Assembly (NCBI RefSeq): GCF_009765875.1
Contig: NZ_LMUP01000001.1
Coordinates: forward strand, 186,001-250,000
Direction: 5' to 3'
DNA length: 64,000 nucleotides
Source: Pedobacter sp. L105
GTDB lineage: Bacteria > Bacteroidota > Bacteroidia > Sphingobacteriales > Sphingobacteriaceae
This document shows, one piece after another, positions 43,792 through 52,615 of the stretch. Below the pieces are notes generated by a model, which was given only the letters and a program-made list of their open reading frames with translations, was not told the origin of the DNA and did not search any database. Made by a program: the position numbers and the translations under genes. The stretch's first letter is position 1. Each line of letters begins with the position of its first letter.

Positions 43792-45411
43792 ATGAAAATA
43801 GCCTCTCTGCCCAATTGTTTAATAGCCTTACTTGTATGTTGCTCTTTATTTAGCTGTCAACACGATGAACAGCATACTGTAAGTGTCAATAAATTAAGGT
43901 ATAAAAATATAAAAATGAAAGACCTGTTTGGGGTAAATGCCTTTGAATGGGATTTTTTACAGGATCCGCATAACCCGAATGATGGCAGCAAGGTTTATGA
44001 ACCAAAAATGCAGCTGATGAAATCATTTTCTGCGGTCCGTCATTATATGGATTGGGAAAAGCTGGAAGATACACAGGGAACTTATTCTTTTAATCCTACT
44101 AAAAGAGGTGGATGGAATTATGATGCTGTTTATGCAAGATGTAAGCAAGAGGGAATAACAGTATTGGTTTGTATGAAAAATACTCCCGACTGGCTATATA
44201 AAACTTATCCGGCAGGAAAGCAGGATGCGGATGATATTCCGGTAAAATATGGTTCCAATAGGGAAGACCCAAAATCCTATATCGCTCAGGCCCGTGCAAT
44301 TTATCAGTTTGCCGCCAGATATGGATCTAACAAAAATATTGATACTACAGGTATCCATTTAAATCACCAGCCGCGCTGGTCTGGTGATCAGATAAATAAA
44401 ATAAAGGTTGGATTGAACCTGGTTAAATATGTAGAATGTAATAATGAACCTGATAAATGGTGGAAAGGTAAAAGGGCCCAGCAGACAGGCAGGGAGTATG
44501 CGGCTAATCTTTCAGCTTTTTATGATGGCAATAAAGGTAAACTGGGTAAAAATGTAGGGGTTAAAGCGGCCGACCCGAATATGAAGGTTGTGATGGGTGG
44601 ACTGGCCAAAGCCGACGTAAAGTTTGTGCATGAAATGATTGACTGGTGTAAAGAAAACCGGGGGTTGAAACCAGATGGAAGTGTAGACCTATGTTTTGAT
44701 GTAGTTAATTTTCACATGTATTCCAACGATAATATTGGCTGGTATGATAAATTGAAATATAAATTTAAATCTAAAAAAAGCGGTGTAGCCCCTGAAACAA
44801 ATTCTATGGGTGAAATGGCTGATAGTTTTGTAGCCTTAGCTGGGGAGTTAGGGAAAAATATGGAGGTGTGGACCACGGAAACGGGCTATGACCTTAGAGA
44901 TGGAAGTATTCAGGGTGTAAAAACTATAGAGGGAAAATCGGCGATGCTTACACAGGCGGATTGGATTTTAAGAACTTCTTTAATGTATGCCAGGCATGGT
45001 ATTAATCGTGTGTTTTTCTATGAGGCTTATGATTCTGATGCTCCGGGATCTGATTCAAAGAATCCTTTTGGAACTTCCGGTTTGTTAAACGAGGGTAGCA
45101 GGCGCCCGTCAGCAGATTATCTTTTGCAGGTAACTAAACTGATGGGAGAATATGTCTATGACAATACGGTTAGCCAAGATCCCGCTGTTGATATCTATAA
45201 GTTCAGGGATAAAACGATGTATGTATTGGTAGTGCCTGATGAAAATGACAGAAGGGAAGATTATACACTCAACCTGAAAAAGGCAAAAAAAGCACGTATC
45301 TATACACTCCAGCCTGGTGCCAATGCCATGACTTTTAAAGATTATGAAACTTCCCATGGCAATTTAACTGTACATGTAACTGAGACACCTGTTTTTGTAG
45401 AGGCGCTGTAA
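43792..45411 (+). CDS. Lipoprotein TIM-barrel glycosidase (clan GH-A-like), copy 2
   Basis: A 539-residue paralogue of the protein at 21103-22683, alike along the whole catalytic domain. A lipoprotein signal (LFSC, Cys22) places it on a membrane surface, unlike the soluble-looking copy. Catalytic candidates are Glu219 in CNNEPDKWW (the classic Asn-Glu-Pro acid/base) and Glu363 in WTTETGYD. The barrel starts GVNAFEWDF and a C-terminal beta domain follows. It converges on the deacetylase gene with a single base between stops. It probably cleaves the EPS of this locus or a close relative, for release, trimming or turnover. GH family assignment needs a profile search. Confidence 0.77.
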   Translation: MKIASLPNCLIALLVCCSLFSCQHDEQHTVSVNKLRYKNIKMKDLFGVNAFEWDFLQDPHNPNDGSKVYEPKMQLMKSFSAVRHYMDWEKLEDTQGTYSFNPTKRGGWNYDAVYARCKQEGITVLVCMKNTPDWLYKTYPAGKQDADDIPVKYGSNREDPKSYIAQARAIYQFAARYGSNKNIDTTGIHLNHQPRWSGDQINKIKVGLNLVKYVECNNEPDKWWKGKRAQQTGREYAANLSAFYDGNKGKLGKNVGVKAADPNMKVVMGGLAKADVKFVHEMIDWCKENRGLKPDGSVDLCFDVVNFHMYSNDNIGWYDKLKYKFKSKKSGVAPETNSMGEMADSFVALAGELGKNMEVWTTETGYDLRDGSIQGVKTIEGKSAMLTQADWILRTSLMYARHGINRVFFYEAYDSDAPGSDSKNPFGTSGLLNEGSRRPSADYLLQVTKLMGEYVYDNTVSQDPAVDIYKFRDKTMYVLVVPDENDRREDYTLNLKKAKKARIYTLQPGANAMTFKDYETSHGNLTVHVTETPVFVEAL

Positions 45412-45412
45412 A

Positions 45413-46945
45413 TTAAAATTTAATAGGCTGCCCTGCATAATTGCAAACGTGCATTTTATGGTTGCCTGTTTGTATAGCGTCTCCCAGCTGCATACGGTAA
45501 AATAATGTTTGAGGTGACTGAACTGTATTCAGCAGGTGCAACTGCCATGTTTTGCCGTCGCCGCTTAATGAAATTACTTTATTTCCAGGAACGTCATAAC
45601 CTTCTATTTTAGATTGTGTAACCGGTTTATCGTACAAGAGCAGTATGATTTTTCCCTTTGCAACAATACTGGTGATTTGCGGAGGCAGCGCATCCTGATA
45701 TGGATCAATTACTTTAGAACGGTCTGTTTTATAAATATTTATTAAGCCGGTTAAAGGATTAAAAGTAATATCATTGCTACCCTGTCCGTGTACGGTACTG
45801 ATAGTTCCACCGGTAATTTTAAGGCTTAGATTTCTTGAAACTACATTAGGATCTACATTTTTCATATCCAGGATGATGATGAATTTTTTTGTAGCCGCGT
45901 CATAATGTTTGGAAATGACAATTACAGCTGCCTTGGTTTGTTCATAATTCATCAGGTCTTTGGAAGAAGTGATCCATGCGCTGTCATGGTTCCCCGGGTG
46001 GTTCTGAATATAGGTTAGGAAAGCGAAGAAATTATCGGGAGCATCTTTACTCTCTTTAAATGGTCCATGGCTAAAAGCCGCTCCGATTGGTTTTTTGCCT
46101 GTATTTGAACCACTAAATATCTCGTCTATAAAATTTTCGGAAACTTTTAGCTCGGCACTGTTCCATTGGTCACCCAGGTTATATCTTGAAACCAATACTT
46201 TATTGAAATTCTGTGTAGTCATGGGAATAAAACTTCCCCATGAAATATTTTGGTTCCCAGGGTCGTTGTTTCCATCAGGAACGGGCTCTCCGAATTGTGA
46301 CGTGATTAAATGATAACCCAATTGCAGACCGCTTGTTACATAACCTTCATCATTCGATGGGACTGCAATCTCTGTCATTCTATAGTGAGTATGTGTCCAC
46401 ATATTTTTTTCCGCATCTTTAATGGCTTTTAACTTGTCTGTACCACCATGAAAAAGCGAATGGTTCATGAAAGCATGTCCTTTAGCAATGATTTGATTGA
46501 TCTGATCCCAGCTAGTTACGTTTTCCAGGTCGGTGGTATGACCTTCGTTGGGATTAATGGCAAATGAGTATTTATAGCCTATTTTTTTTCCTGTGCCGTC
46601 TGTATAAGTAAAACCAGGATAAGTTTTACCATTGACCACACCACCGCTTAAAATCTTCAGCACCATGGTATAGTCTGTTATGGAGGCATCATCTTTCATC
46701 AGCATCAAACCTTTATTCTTATCATATGGCAGATCTGTAAAATAGAAATCGGGCTTAATGGCTTTTTTCATCTCTATTTCCAGCCTCACATATCTTGCCG
46801 TATCCCCCAAGGGAAGTTTTGGGGCAATATATATTGAAGCCGTTTCTTTAGCTGCTCCTGCAGGAAGAGGATGATTGCAATACGGGATGTGCGCACTTAC
46901 CAGTACAACAACATATTTTAATGCTTTGTGAAGCGTATGTAGCAT
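45413..46945 (-). CDS. NodB-like polysaccharide deacetylase with C-terminal beta domain
   Basis: A 510-residue exported protein. Near the start LMLMKDDASI (Asp85-Asp86) resembles the metal Asp pair of the NodB motif 1, and NHSLFH (His162, His166) matches the H(S/T)xxH metal motif 2. FAFLTYIQNHPGNHDSAWITSSKDLM is a late barrel strand with the region expected for the terminal His. The last 120 residues (PPQITSIVAKGKIILLLYDKP) look like a beta-sandwich. It likely removes N- or O-acetyl groups from a surface polysaccharide. It is the last gene of the minus-strand operon that begins with the NRPS, 78 bases after the hydrolase. Confidence 0.68.
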   Translation of the reverse strand: MLHTLHKALKYVVVLVSAHIPYCNHPLPAGAAKETASIYIAPKLPLGDTARYVRLEIEMKKAIKPDFYFTDLPYDKNKGLMLMKDDASITDYTMVLKILSGGVVNGKTYPGFTYTDGTGKKIGYKYSFAINPNEGHTTDLENVTSWDQINQIIAKGHAFMNHSLFHGGTDKLKAIKDAEKNMWTHTHYRMTEIAVPSNDEGYVTSGLQLGYHLITSQFGEPVPDGNNDPGNQNISWGSFIPMTTQNFNKVLVSRYNLGDQWNSAELKVSENFIDEIFSGSNTGKKPIGAAFSHGPFKESKDAPDNFFAFLTYIQNHPGNHDSAWITSSKDLMNYEQTKAAVIVISKHYDAATKKFIIILDMKNVDPNVVSRNLSLKITGGTISTVHGQGSNDITFNPLTGLINIYKTDRSKVIDPYQDALPPQITSIVAKGKIILLLYDKPVTQSKIEGYDVPGNKVISLSGDGKTWQLHLLNTVQSPQTLFYRMQLGDAIQTGNHKMHVCNYAGQPIKF

Positions 46946-47023
46946 TTACAATTTTTATTTATACTACTAATATAAGTTCATTTGGATGAAATTACGATGA
47001 TGGTTTAGGATATTCGAGCTTAA

Positions 47024-47851
47024 TTAATATGTATTTGTTTTCTGATAATCACTGCTGAAAAAATTATTGACATAATGTTCAAATTTCCATCGGTGTTCAA
47101 ATAGGGTTCCGTGACCCGAATTGTCAAGAATCCATAGATTTGCCTGAGGAATATTTTTATAGATAGCGGTAAGATGGTCTTTTCTGATCATATCATGATC
47201 ACCACCCATTACTAAAACCGGGCATTTTATATGATGGAGTGATGAAAGCGTGATATGAGGCTGATCCCAGTCTAACATGAAAAACTTCCAGTCCTCTTTT
47301 TCCTGAGCTGTTTTTCTTGGATTGTTAACGGTTAGCGTATATTTTTTATTTTCTTCTTCCCATATTTTAGGATCTATAGCGGTAGAATCGGGCCACAGAT
47401 TCGGGCCGGAGGCAGCGATCTTTTTCACTTTTTCAGGGTGGCGCATAGCCATCAGTAATGCGTTAATGCCGCCGTCACTCCAGCCGATGATATAAGCCGA
47501 ATCGATATGCAAGGTATCCAGTAAGGCGGCATAATCATCGGCCATCATTTCAAAACTTAAAGAATCTTTACTGTCGTAAGAATTACCCTGAGAACGGCCA
47601 TCAGCAACGATTACCTGATAATGGTCTGAAAAATAGGGAATGATACCTGCAAATGTTTTAATGCTGCCTTCATTTCCGTGGATCATTAACATCGGCTTTC
47701 CTGTGCCATAAGTCTCACAATACATCTTAAATCCGCGGATATTATAATATCTGCCTGCTTTTTTGTTATTTCCATAGGAAGGAGGGCTACACCCTGATAT
47801 GATGATTAATACGGATAAACAGCAAAAAAGCACGACAGTAATCTTTATCAT
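47024..47851 (-). CDS. Lipoprotein alpha/beta hydrolase
   Basis: A 275-residue lipoprotein (ISGC, Cys21). The fold is clear: LMIHGNEGSIKTF oxyanion loop, IVADGRSQGNS, nucleophile elbow GWSDGG (Ser125), VMGGDHDMI with the acid, and NSGHGTLFE with the catalytic His. An esterase or peptidase acting in the periplasm or at the surface is likely. It lies 20 bases downstream of the GT14 gene and probably shares its transcript. Substrate unknown; acyl decorations of the EPS are an obvious candidate but not shown. Confidence 0.83.
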   Translation of the reverse strand: MIKITVVLFCCLSVLIIISGCSPPSYGNNKKAGRYYNIRGFKMYCETYGTGKPMLMIHGNEGSIKTFAGIIPYFSDHYQVIVADGRSQGNSYDSKDSLSFEMMADDYAALLDTLHIDSAYIIGWSDGGINALLMAMRHPEKVKKIAASGPNLWPDSTAIDPKIWEEENKKYTLTVNNPRKTAQEKEDWKFFMLDWDQPHITLSSLHHIKCPVLVMGGDHDMIRKDHLTAIYKNIPQANLWILDNSGHGTLFEHRWKFEHYVNNFFSSDYQKTNTY

Positions 47852-47871
47852 ATGATTTTTTAATTATTTAG

Positions 47872-48735
47872 TTACTCCTTGTATTCATTGATGTCAGCCA
47901 GTTGATCCAGATAATCCAGTATCTCACTATCCACTTCAGCGCTAAACTTACGGGCATAAAATTTACCTGAGTCTGCTAATATTTTTTTATCCTGTATGGT
48001 TAGTGTTTTTGGTCTTGAGCCGCCTTTATCAAACCTGATATAGCGCAGGTGATCATTTACGATCGTATCTTTCAGCTTTGAATTTAACAGAATGGTTTGA
48101 AAAACCAGTTCATCAACACCCCATGTCATCCTGAAAAACCTTCTTACTGCATTATTCTTTTTTAGATAATCGAGAGTGTATCTGATGCATTCCGGAGTCA
48201 TGGTAAGCCATTGGGAAAAACCATAGGGTTCTAATTTATTGGGTAATTTCCGGTCTGGCAGGAAACGGTTCATTAAAGACTGAACCTGGAATTTAAGAGG
48301 CAAATTGTAATCCCCAAGGTTGTATTTGGTAAACCTGGATTTTGATTCCTGCCATTCACTATCAATATGGCGGAAGCGCATAAATGTTTTATCAGCATGT
48401 GCGAACAGGAATTTTTGGATCGTACCTGCGCTTTTAAGTGGATAATCCACACCACTCAGCAAATTGATATGGCTATAAGCTTTTCCCGTTTCCAATATTT
48501 CTTCAAAGCTCTTTAAGGTGGCTTTGACCATGCTGTAATCGCCCCATATAATAGCCGTTCTGTTGCTGATGAAATAAACATTTTCCAATGCTTTCAGATG
48601 CAGGAATGGGGTCAGGTCTTTTTTCTTGTCCAGATGGATGTAAATATCTGTATCTGTGTAAATGAGACGTTTGATTAGACGTTCCAATTGTAGTTGATTG
48701 TCGTGGGCAAGAATTAAATGTGCTAATCTCATCAT
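47872..48735 (-). CDS. GT14 core-2/I-branching-type glycosyltransferase, copy 2
   Basis: A 287-residue relative of the gene at 37601. MMRLAHLILAHDNQLQLERLI, YIHLDKKKDL, IWGDYSMVKATLKS, LLSGVDYPLK and MTWGVDELVFQTILLNSKLKD match the family. The C-terminal FYARKFSAEVDSEILDYLDQ also matches the other copy (FARKFDLETDSDILHLLDQ), supporting a common origin. It lies 21 bases after the NRPS gene, so a sugar transferase and a peptide-synthetase module are co-expressed. The pairing suggests an amino-acyl-modified glycan, as an inference. Confidence 0.86.
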   Translation of the reverse strand: MMRLAHLILAHDNQLQLERLIKRLIYTDTDIYIHLDKKKDLTPFLHLKALENVYFISNRTAIIWGDYSMVKATLKSFEEILETGKAYSHINLLSGVDYPLKSAGTIQKFLFAHADKTFMRFRHIDSEWQESKSRFTKYNLGDYNLPLKFQVQSLMNRFLPDRKLPNKLEPYGFSQWLTMTPECIRYTLDYLKKNNAVRRFFRMTWGVDELVFQTILLNSKLKDTIVNDHLRYIRFDKGGSRPKTLTIQDKKILADSGKFYARKFSAEVDSEILDYLDQLADINEYKE

Positions 48736-48756
48736 ATTATTATGCCGTGTTCATCA

Positions 48757-51360
48757 TTACAGTAGTTGGATTTTGTTTAATCTTTGTTGCAATACTTCTG
48801 CCAAAACTTTATCATTGGGTGCGCTGAACATTTCTTTATGATCGCCAGGCACATTGAAAACGCTTACTCCTTTGGTCGCATATTTTCCCCATCCCAGATA
48901 TTTAGGATCGTCTACATAATACATTCTGGTACCAGCCCTGAATAAATCAATTTTAACATCCAGAGGTTTTATTTTGTAATTATAAAATGCAGCGTATAAG
49001 CGTTTTACAATTTCCTGCATAAAATCTGGCAGCTCATTAGAGTCATAGACTTCCAATAAACCTTTTTTGCTGACAGGGAGGTTTAATTTCTGCGTATAAT
49101 ACGCTTTAAGGTATTCCATAGTCAGCACAGGATGAGTAAGTAATGTATTTGTCCTGAAGAAAAGTTTATGAACTTGTCTGCTAACCTTTACAGCTATTTT
49201 TTTTGCCGTAGGGTATTGATGGGTTGGATATTGAATATTGGTATCGAACATACCCAAAAAGCATACTTCTTTCCCCATCTTTTTTAACTGTCTGGCCATT
49301 TCGAAGGCTATAACTCCTCCAAAAGAGTAACCTGCTATAGCATAGGGGCCTGAGGGATTATGTTTAATAATCTCGCGGATATAAAATTCGGCAATAGCCT
49401 CCATATTATCCAATGGTTCAACAGTACCATCTAGCCCAACTGCCTGCAATCCGTACACAGGCTGGTCGGGGTCTAAATTCGAAACCATACTGTATAAATT
49501 CAATATGTTTAAGCCAATGCCGTGCACAATATACAAGGGCGGCTTAGTTCCTTCAGGTTTAATTGCGGCAAGTGATTTATAGGGTGAATCTGGCTTGTCA
49601 TTTTCCAGATAAGTAGCAAGCTGTTTAATGGTAGGACATCCGATCAGGATGGATAGCGGGATTCTTTTTCCCAGCTGTTTTTCAATCTGTACCATTATTT
49701 TAACAGCAATCAGCGAATCTATTCCTAACTCAAAAAAGTTATCATTGATACTGATTTCACTCAGCGCTATATTCTGAAGGCAAATTTTCGTTAACAGGAC
49801 TTCCATCTCTGTATTTGGAGACTTAAATTCATGGAGACCCGGTTCTCTGAGAATAGGATCAGGTAGTGATTTCCTGTCTACCTTTCCATTTGCCATGAGT
49901 GGAATAGCAGGGATAACCATATAGTTATCCGGCATCATATATTCCGGGATAACTTTTTTTAGTTCTTCCTTCCATCCTTTTATGCGTTCTGCATTCCTTG
50001 TAGCATCTGCGTTATAGTCTGAAACGATGTAAGCAACCAGGTGCATATTTTCCAGTGCATCTTTGAAGAGTACAACAATAGCCTCTTTAATATGATCCAG
50101 GTTTTTTAACTTGAATTCGATCTCTTCAGTTTCAATGCGGTAGCCCCGGATCTTTATCTGGTGATCAATCCTGCCCAGGCAGTGTATCTCCCCGTTTTCC
50201 AGCCATTTTCCAAGATCGCCGGTTTTATACATTTTCTCACCCGCTATTGTCGAAAAGGTATTGTCAATGAATTTTTCTTCTGTTAGATCTGGTTTATTGA
50301 TATAGCCAAGGGCAACACCGGCACCGGCTATACAAATTTCACCAACTTCACCATTGGGCACTTCTTTTTGATGTTCGTCCAGGATATACACCTGTGTATT
50401 TAAAATAGGTTTTCCTATCGTGATGATTTCATCATTGAGGGTTACCTGTTTAATGATAGAATAAATGGTGGTTTCTGTAGGGCCATACATGTTCCATAAG
50501 GAATTGCATTTACCCAGGAGTTTTCTGGCGAGATCTTTTGCCATAGCTTCTCCACCGCAGAAAACTTTTATCGAAAGAGGTTCATCCCATCCGGCTTCCA
50601 GCATCATGCGCCACATAAAAGGGGTTCCCTGCATAATGGTCACCTGCTCGGCTTTAGCGAGTTCCAATAAAGAACGGCCATCTTTAGCTGCCTGGGCTTC
50701 TGCAATGATCATGGTAGCACCACTAATCAGGGGGAGAAATACCTCCAGCTCAGCAATATCAAAGGAAATTGTAGTAGTGGCCAGAATAATATCATCACTA
50801 TTCATTCCCGGTTCCTGCTGTACGCTCAGTAGCAGGTTCAGTAAGCTGGAATGTTTAACTTGCACACCTTTTGGGTTCCCAGTTGATCCGGAAGTGTATA
50901 ATATATAAGCAAGACTATCTGCTGGAATCTCTATTTCTAAGTTTTCAACCGGATATTTTTCATAAATCCCCCTTATTTCCTCCAGAGTGATCACCTCTGT
51001 TTCTGGCCGATATTTGTCGCGGAAGTTCTCTGAAGTGACTAAAACTGTTGCCCCGGCATCTTTGAGCATATAGTTGATACGTTCAATCGGGAAATTATAA
51101 TCAATAGGTAAATACGTTGCACCGACTTTTATCAAGGCAAGCAATGTGATAGGTAAAGATGCAGATCTTTCAACCGCTACACCAACCATATCTCCTGGTT
51201 TGATGTTTCGTTCTATAAAATAGTGAGCGAGCTGATTGGCAATTTCATTGACTGTTTTATAGGTGAACGTCCTTGAACCATGTTTAATTGCAACTTTATC
51301 GGGCGACTTGACCGACTGAGCGTCTATTAATTGGTCAAGTCTATATATATTTTTATGCAC
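48757..51360 (-). CDS. NRPS module A-PCP-TE
   Basis: An 867-residue single-module synthetase. Adenylation domain 1-500: A3 ILYTSGSTGNPKG (about 153-165), A4 with SFDIAELE (Asp201 at the residue that binds the alpha-amino group), A5 MYGPTETT, A7 YKTGDLG, A8 GRIDHQIKIRGYRIE and A10 Lys493 (NGKVDRKSLP). PCP about 515-585 with Ser549 in ELGIDSL. Thioesterase about 605-867 with Ser679 in GYSFGG and a late GDHKEM His. There is no condensation domain, so it activates one amino acid and releases it or transfers it through the thioesterase. It heads an operon with a GT14, a hydrolase and a deacetylase. A PPTase that could activate it lies at 53792. Confidence 0.92.
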   Translation of the reverse strand: MHKNIYRLDQLIDAQSVKSPDKVAIKHGSRTFTYKTVNEIANQLAHYFIERNIKPGDMVGVAVERSASLPITLLALIKVGATYLPIDYNFPIERINYMLKDAGATVLVTSENFRDKYRPETEVITLEEIRGIYEKYPVENLEIEIPADSLAYILYTSGSTGNPKGVQVKHSSLLNLLLSVQQEPGMNSDDIILATTTISFDIAELEVFLPLISGATMIIAEAQAAKDGRSLLELAKAEQVTIMQGTPFMWRMMLEAGWDEPLSIKVFCGGEAMAKDLARKLLGKCNSLWNMYGPTETTIYSIIKQVTLNDEIITIGKPILNTQVYILDEHQKEVPNGEVGEICIAGAGVALGYINKPDLTEEKFIDNTFSTIAGEKMYKTGDLGKWLENGEIHCLGRIDHQIKIRGYRIETEEIEFKLKNLDHIKEAIVVLFKDALENMHLVAYIVSDYNADATRNAERIKGWKEELKKVIPEYMMPDNYMVIPAIPLMANGKVDRKSLPDPILREPGLHEFKSPNTEMEVLLTKICLQNIALSEISINDNFFELGIDSLIAVKIMVQIEKQLGKRIPLSILIGCPTIKQLATYLENDKPDSPYKSLAAIKPEGTKPPLYIVHGIGLNILNLYSMVSNLDPDQPVYGLQAVGLDGTVEPLDNMEAIAEFYIREIIKHNPSGPYAIAGYSFGGVIAFEMARQLKKMGKEVCFLGMFDTNIQYPTHQYPTAKKIAVKVSRQVHKLFFRTNTLLTHPVLTMEYLKAYYTQKLNLPVSKKGLLEVYDSNELPDFMQEIVKRLYAAFYNYKIKPLDVKIDLFRAGTRMYYVDDPKYLGWGKYATKGVSVFNVPGDHKEMFSAPNDKVLAEVLQQRLNKIQLL

Positions 51361-51697
51361 AAAATTCTTTTTAAGATTTATTGGGGAAAATATCCAGATG
51401 TTACTAATTTATAAAAAATTCGATAATTAGTTCGTATCATTTATAAGACCATTTCATTTGTAGTTAAAGCAAAAGTATACTGTCATTTTACATCTATCGG
51501 TGTTGGCATACTTTTATAAGTAACACTTATTAATTTTACTACAAAATCACTTTTTTAATGTATATTGATAATATCATGCCAAACATATTTGTATAATTTT
51601 CATCGCTTATTAATCCGATATTAATGCTTTTTTAATCGTTTTCTAATCTTTTCGGAATCTAATAATATTCAAATGAAAATATATACTTTTACTTTAG
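51361..51697. other. 337-base AT-rich divergent promoter region
   Basis: Separates the NRPS operon (minus) from the GT2 pair (plus) and must hold both promoters. It is very AT-rich with several A/T runs. I could not fix an exact TAnnTTTG element with good spacing on either strand, and I see no hairpin or gene. Confidence 0.4.
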
Positions 51698-52609
51698 ATG
51701 AAGCGTATCTCCATAATTACTGTTAATTTTAATCAGCCCAAAGTTACCCTTGATTTTTTAAAATCAATTAAACTTTATACAGTTCAAAAAGAGGTGGAAG
51801 TAATTATTGTTGACAATGGAAGCCGTGAGGATTGTGGTGCTCAGTTTGTAGAGGAATATCCCGGATTGGTGTACCTCCGTTCTGAACTCAACCTGGGTTT
51901 TGCAGGTGGGAACAATCTGGGAATTAAAGTTGCTAAGGGAGAATATCTGTTGCTGCTAAATAATGACACAGAAATCACCGCTAATTTACTTTCCGAACTA
52001 AGCGCTGAACTGGATGCGCATCCTGAGATTGGGATGGTCTCACCTTTACTACTATATTTTGATGCTCCTGATGTAATTCAATATGCAGGATTTACCGAAA
52101 TGAATTACGTTACCTGCAGAAATAAAGGGATAGGGAGTATGGAAATTAACAAAGGACAGTATGATAATGACAGCAGGGAAACAGCTTTTTGTCATGGTGC
52201 TGCGATGATGTGCCGCAGAAAAGATCTGGATACGATAGGTTTGATGGAAGAACAGTTTTTCCTTTATTATGAGGAACTGGACTGGTGTGAAAAATTTAGA
52301 AGAGCGGGTAAAAAAATCTGGTTTACAGGCCGCACATCCGTATATCATAAGGAATCCATGAGTGTAGGTAAAGAAAGTATCATTAAAACTTACTTTATGA
52401 CCAGGAACAGGATGCTCTATATCAGAAGAAATACGAGTTGGGTAAATGCATTTGTTTTTAGCTTGTACTTCATCTTGCTTGCCTGCCCGAAACAGCTATT
52501 AATATATCTTAAAAAAGGCAGGGGAGATTTAGCAAAGTGGTTATATAAAGGTATATTATGGAACCTCACCCATTCAAAGAATAGTACCAATTTAGGATTT
52601 AAAATTTAA
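51698..52609 (+). CDS. GT2 family glycosyltransferase (rhamnosyltransferase-like)
   Basis: A 303-residue GT-A transferase of the WbbL/RfbF-like group. It opens ISIITVNFNQPKVTLDFLKS, then VIIVDNGS, LGFAGGNNLGIKVAKGEYLL, LLLNNDTEI with the metal Asp, and EEQFFLYYEELDWCEKFRRAGKK is the signature C-terminal acceptor block. A hydrophobic segment near 250-270 may touch the membrane. Many such proteins transfer L-rhamnose, but the donor is not certain. It precedes another GT2 by 6 bases. Confidence 0.87.
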   Translation: MKRISIITVNFNQPKVTLDFLKSIKLYTVQKEVEVIIVDNGSREDCGAQFVEEYPGLVYLRSELNLGFAGGNNLGIKVAKGEYLLLLNNDTEITANLLSELSAELDAHPEIGMVSPLLLYFDAPDVIQYAGFTEMNYVTCRNKGIGSMEINKGQYDNDSRETAFCHGAAMMCRRKDLDTIGLMEEQFFLYYEELDWCEKFRRAGKKIWFTGRTSVYHKESMSVGKESIIKTYFMTRNRMLYIRRNTSWVNAFVFSLYFILLACPKQLLIYLKKGRGDLAKWLYKGILWNLTHSKNSTNLGFKI

Positions 52610-52615
52610 GTTTTC

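Noticed and set aside
50465-50908. 147-codon frame opposite the NRPS adenylation domain
   Set aside because: It is the antisense shadow of conserved A-domain motifs and has no sense of its own.
48757-51360. NRPS as a siderophore or classic peptide antibiotic gene
   Set aside because: There is one module without a condensation domain and no transport, receptor or tailoring genes of a siderophore locus nearby.
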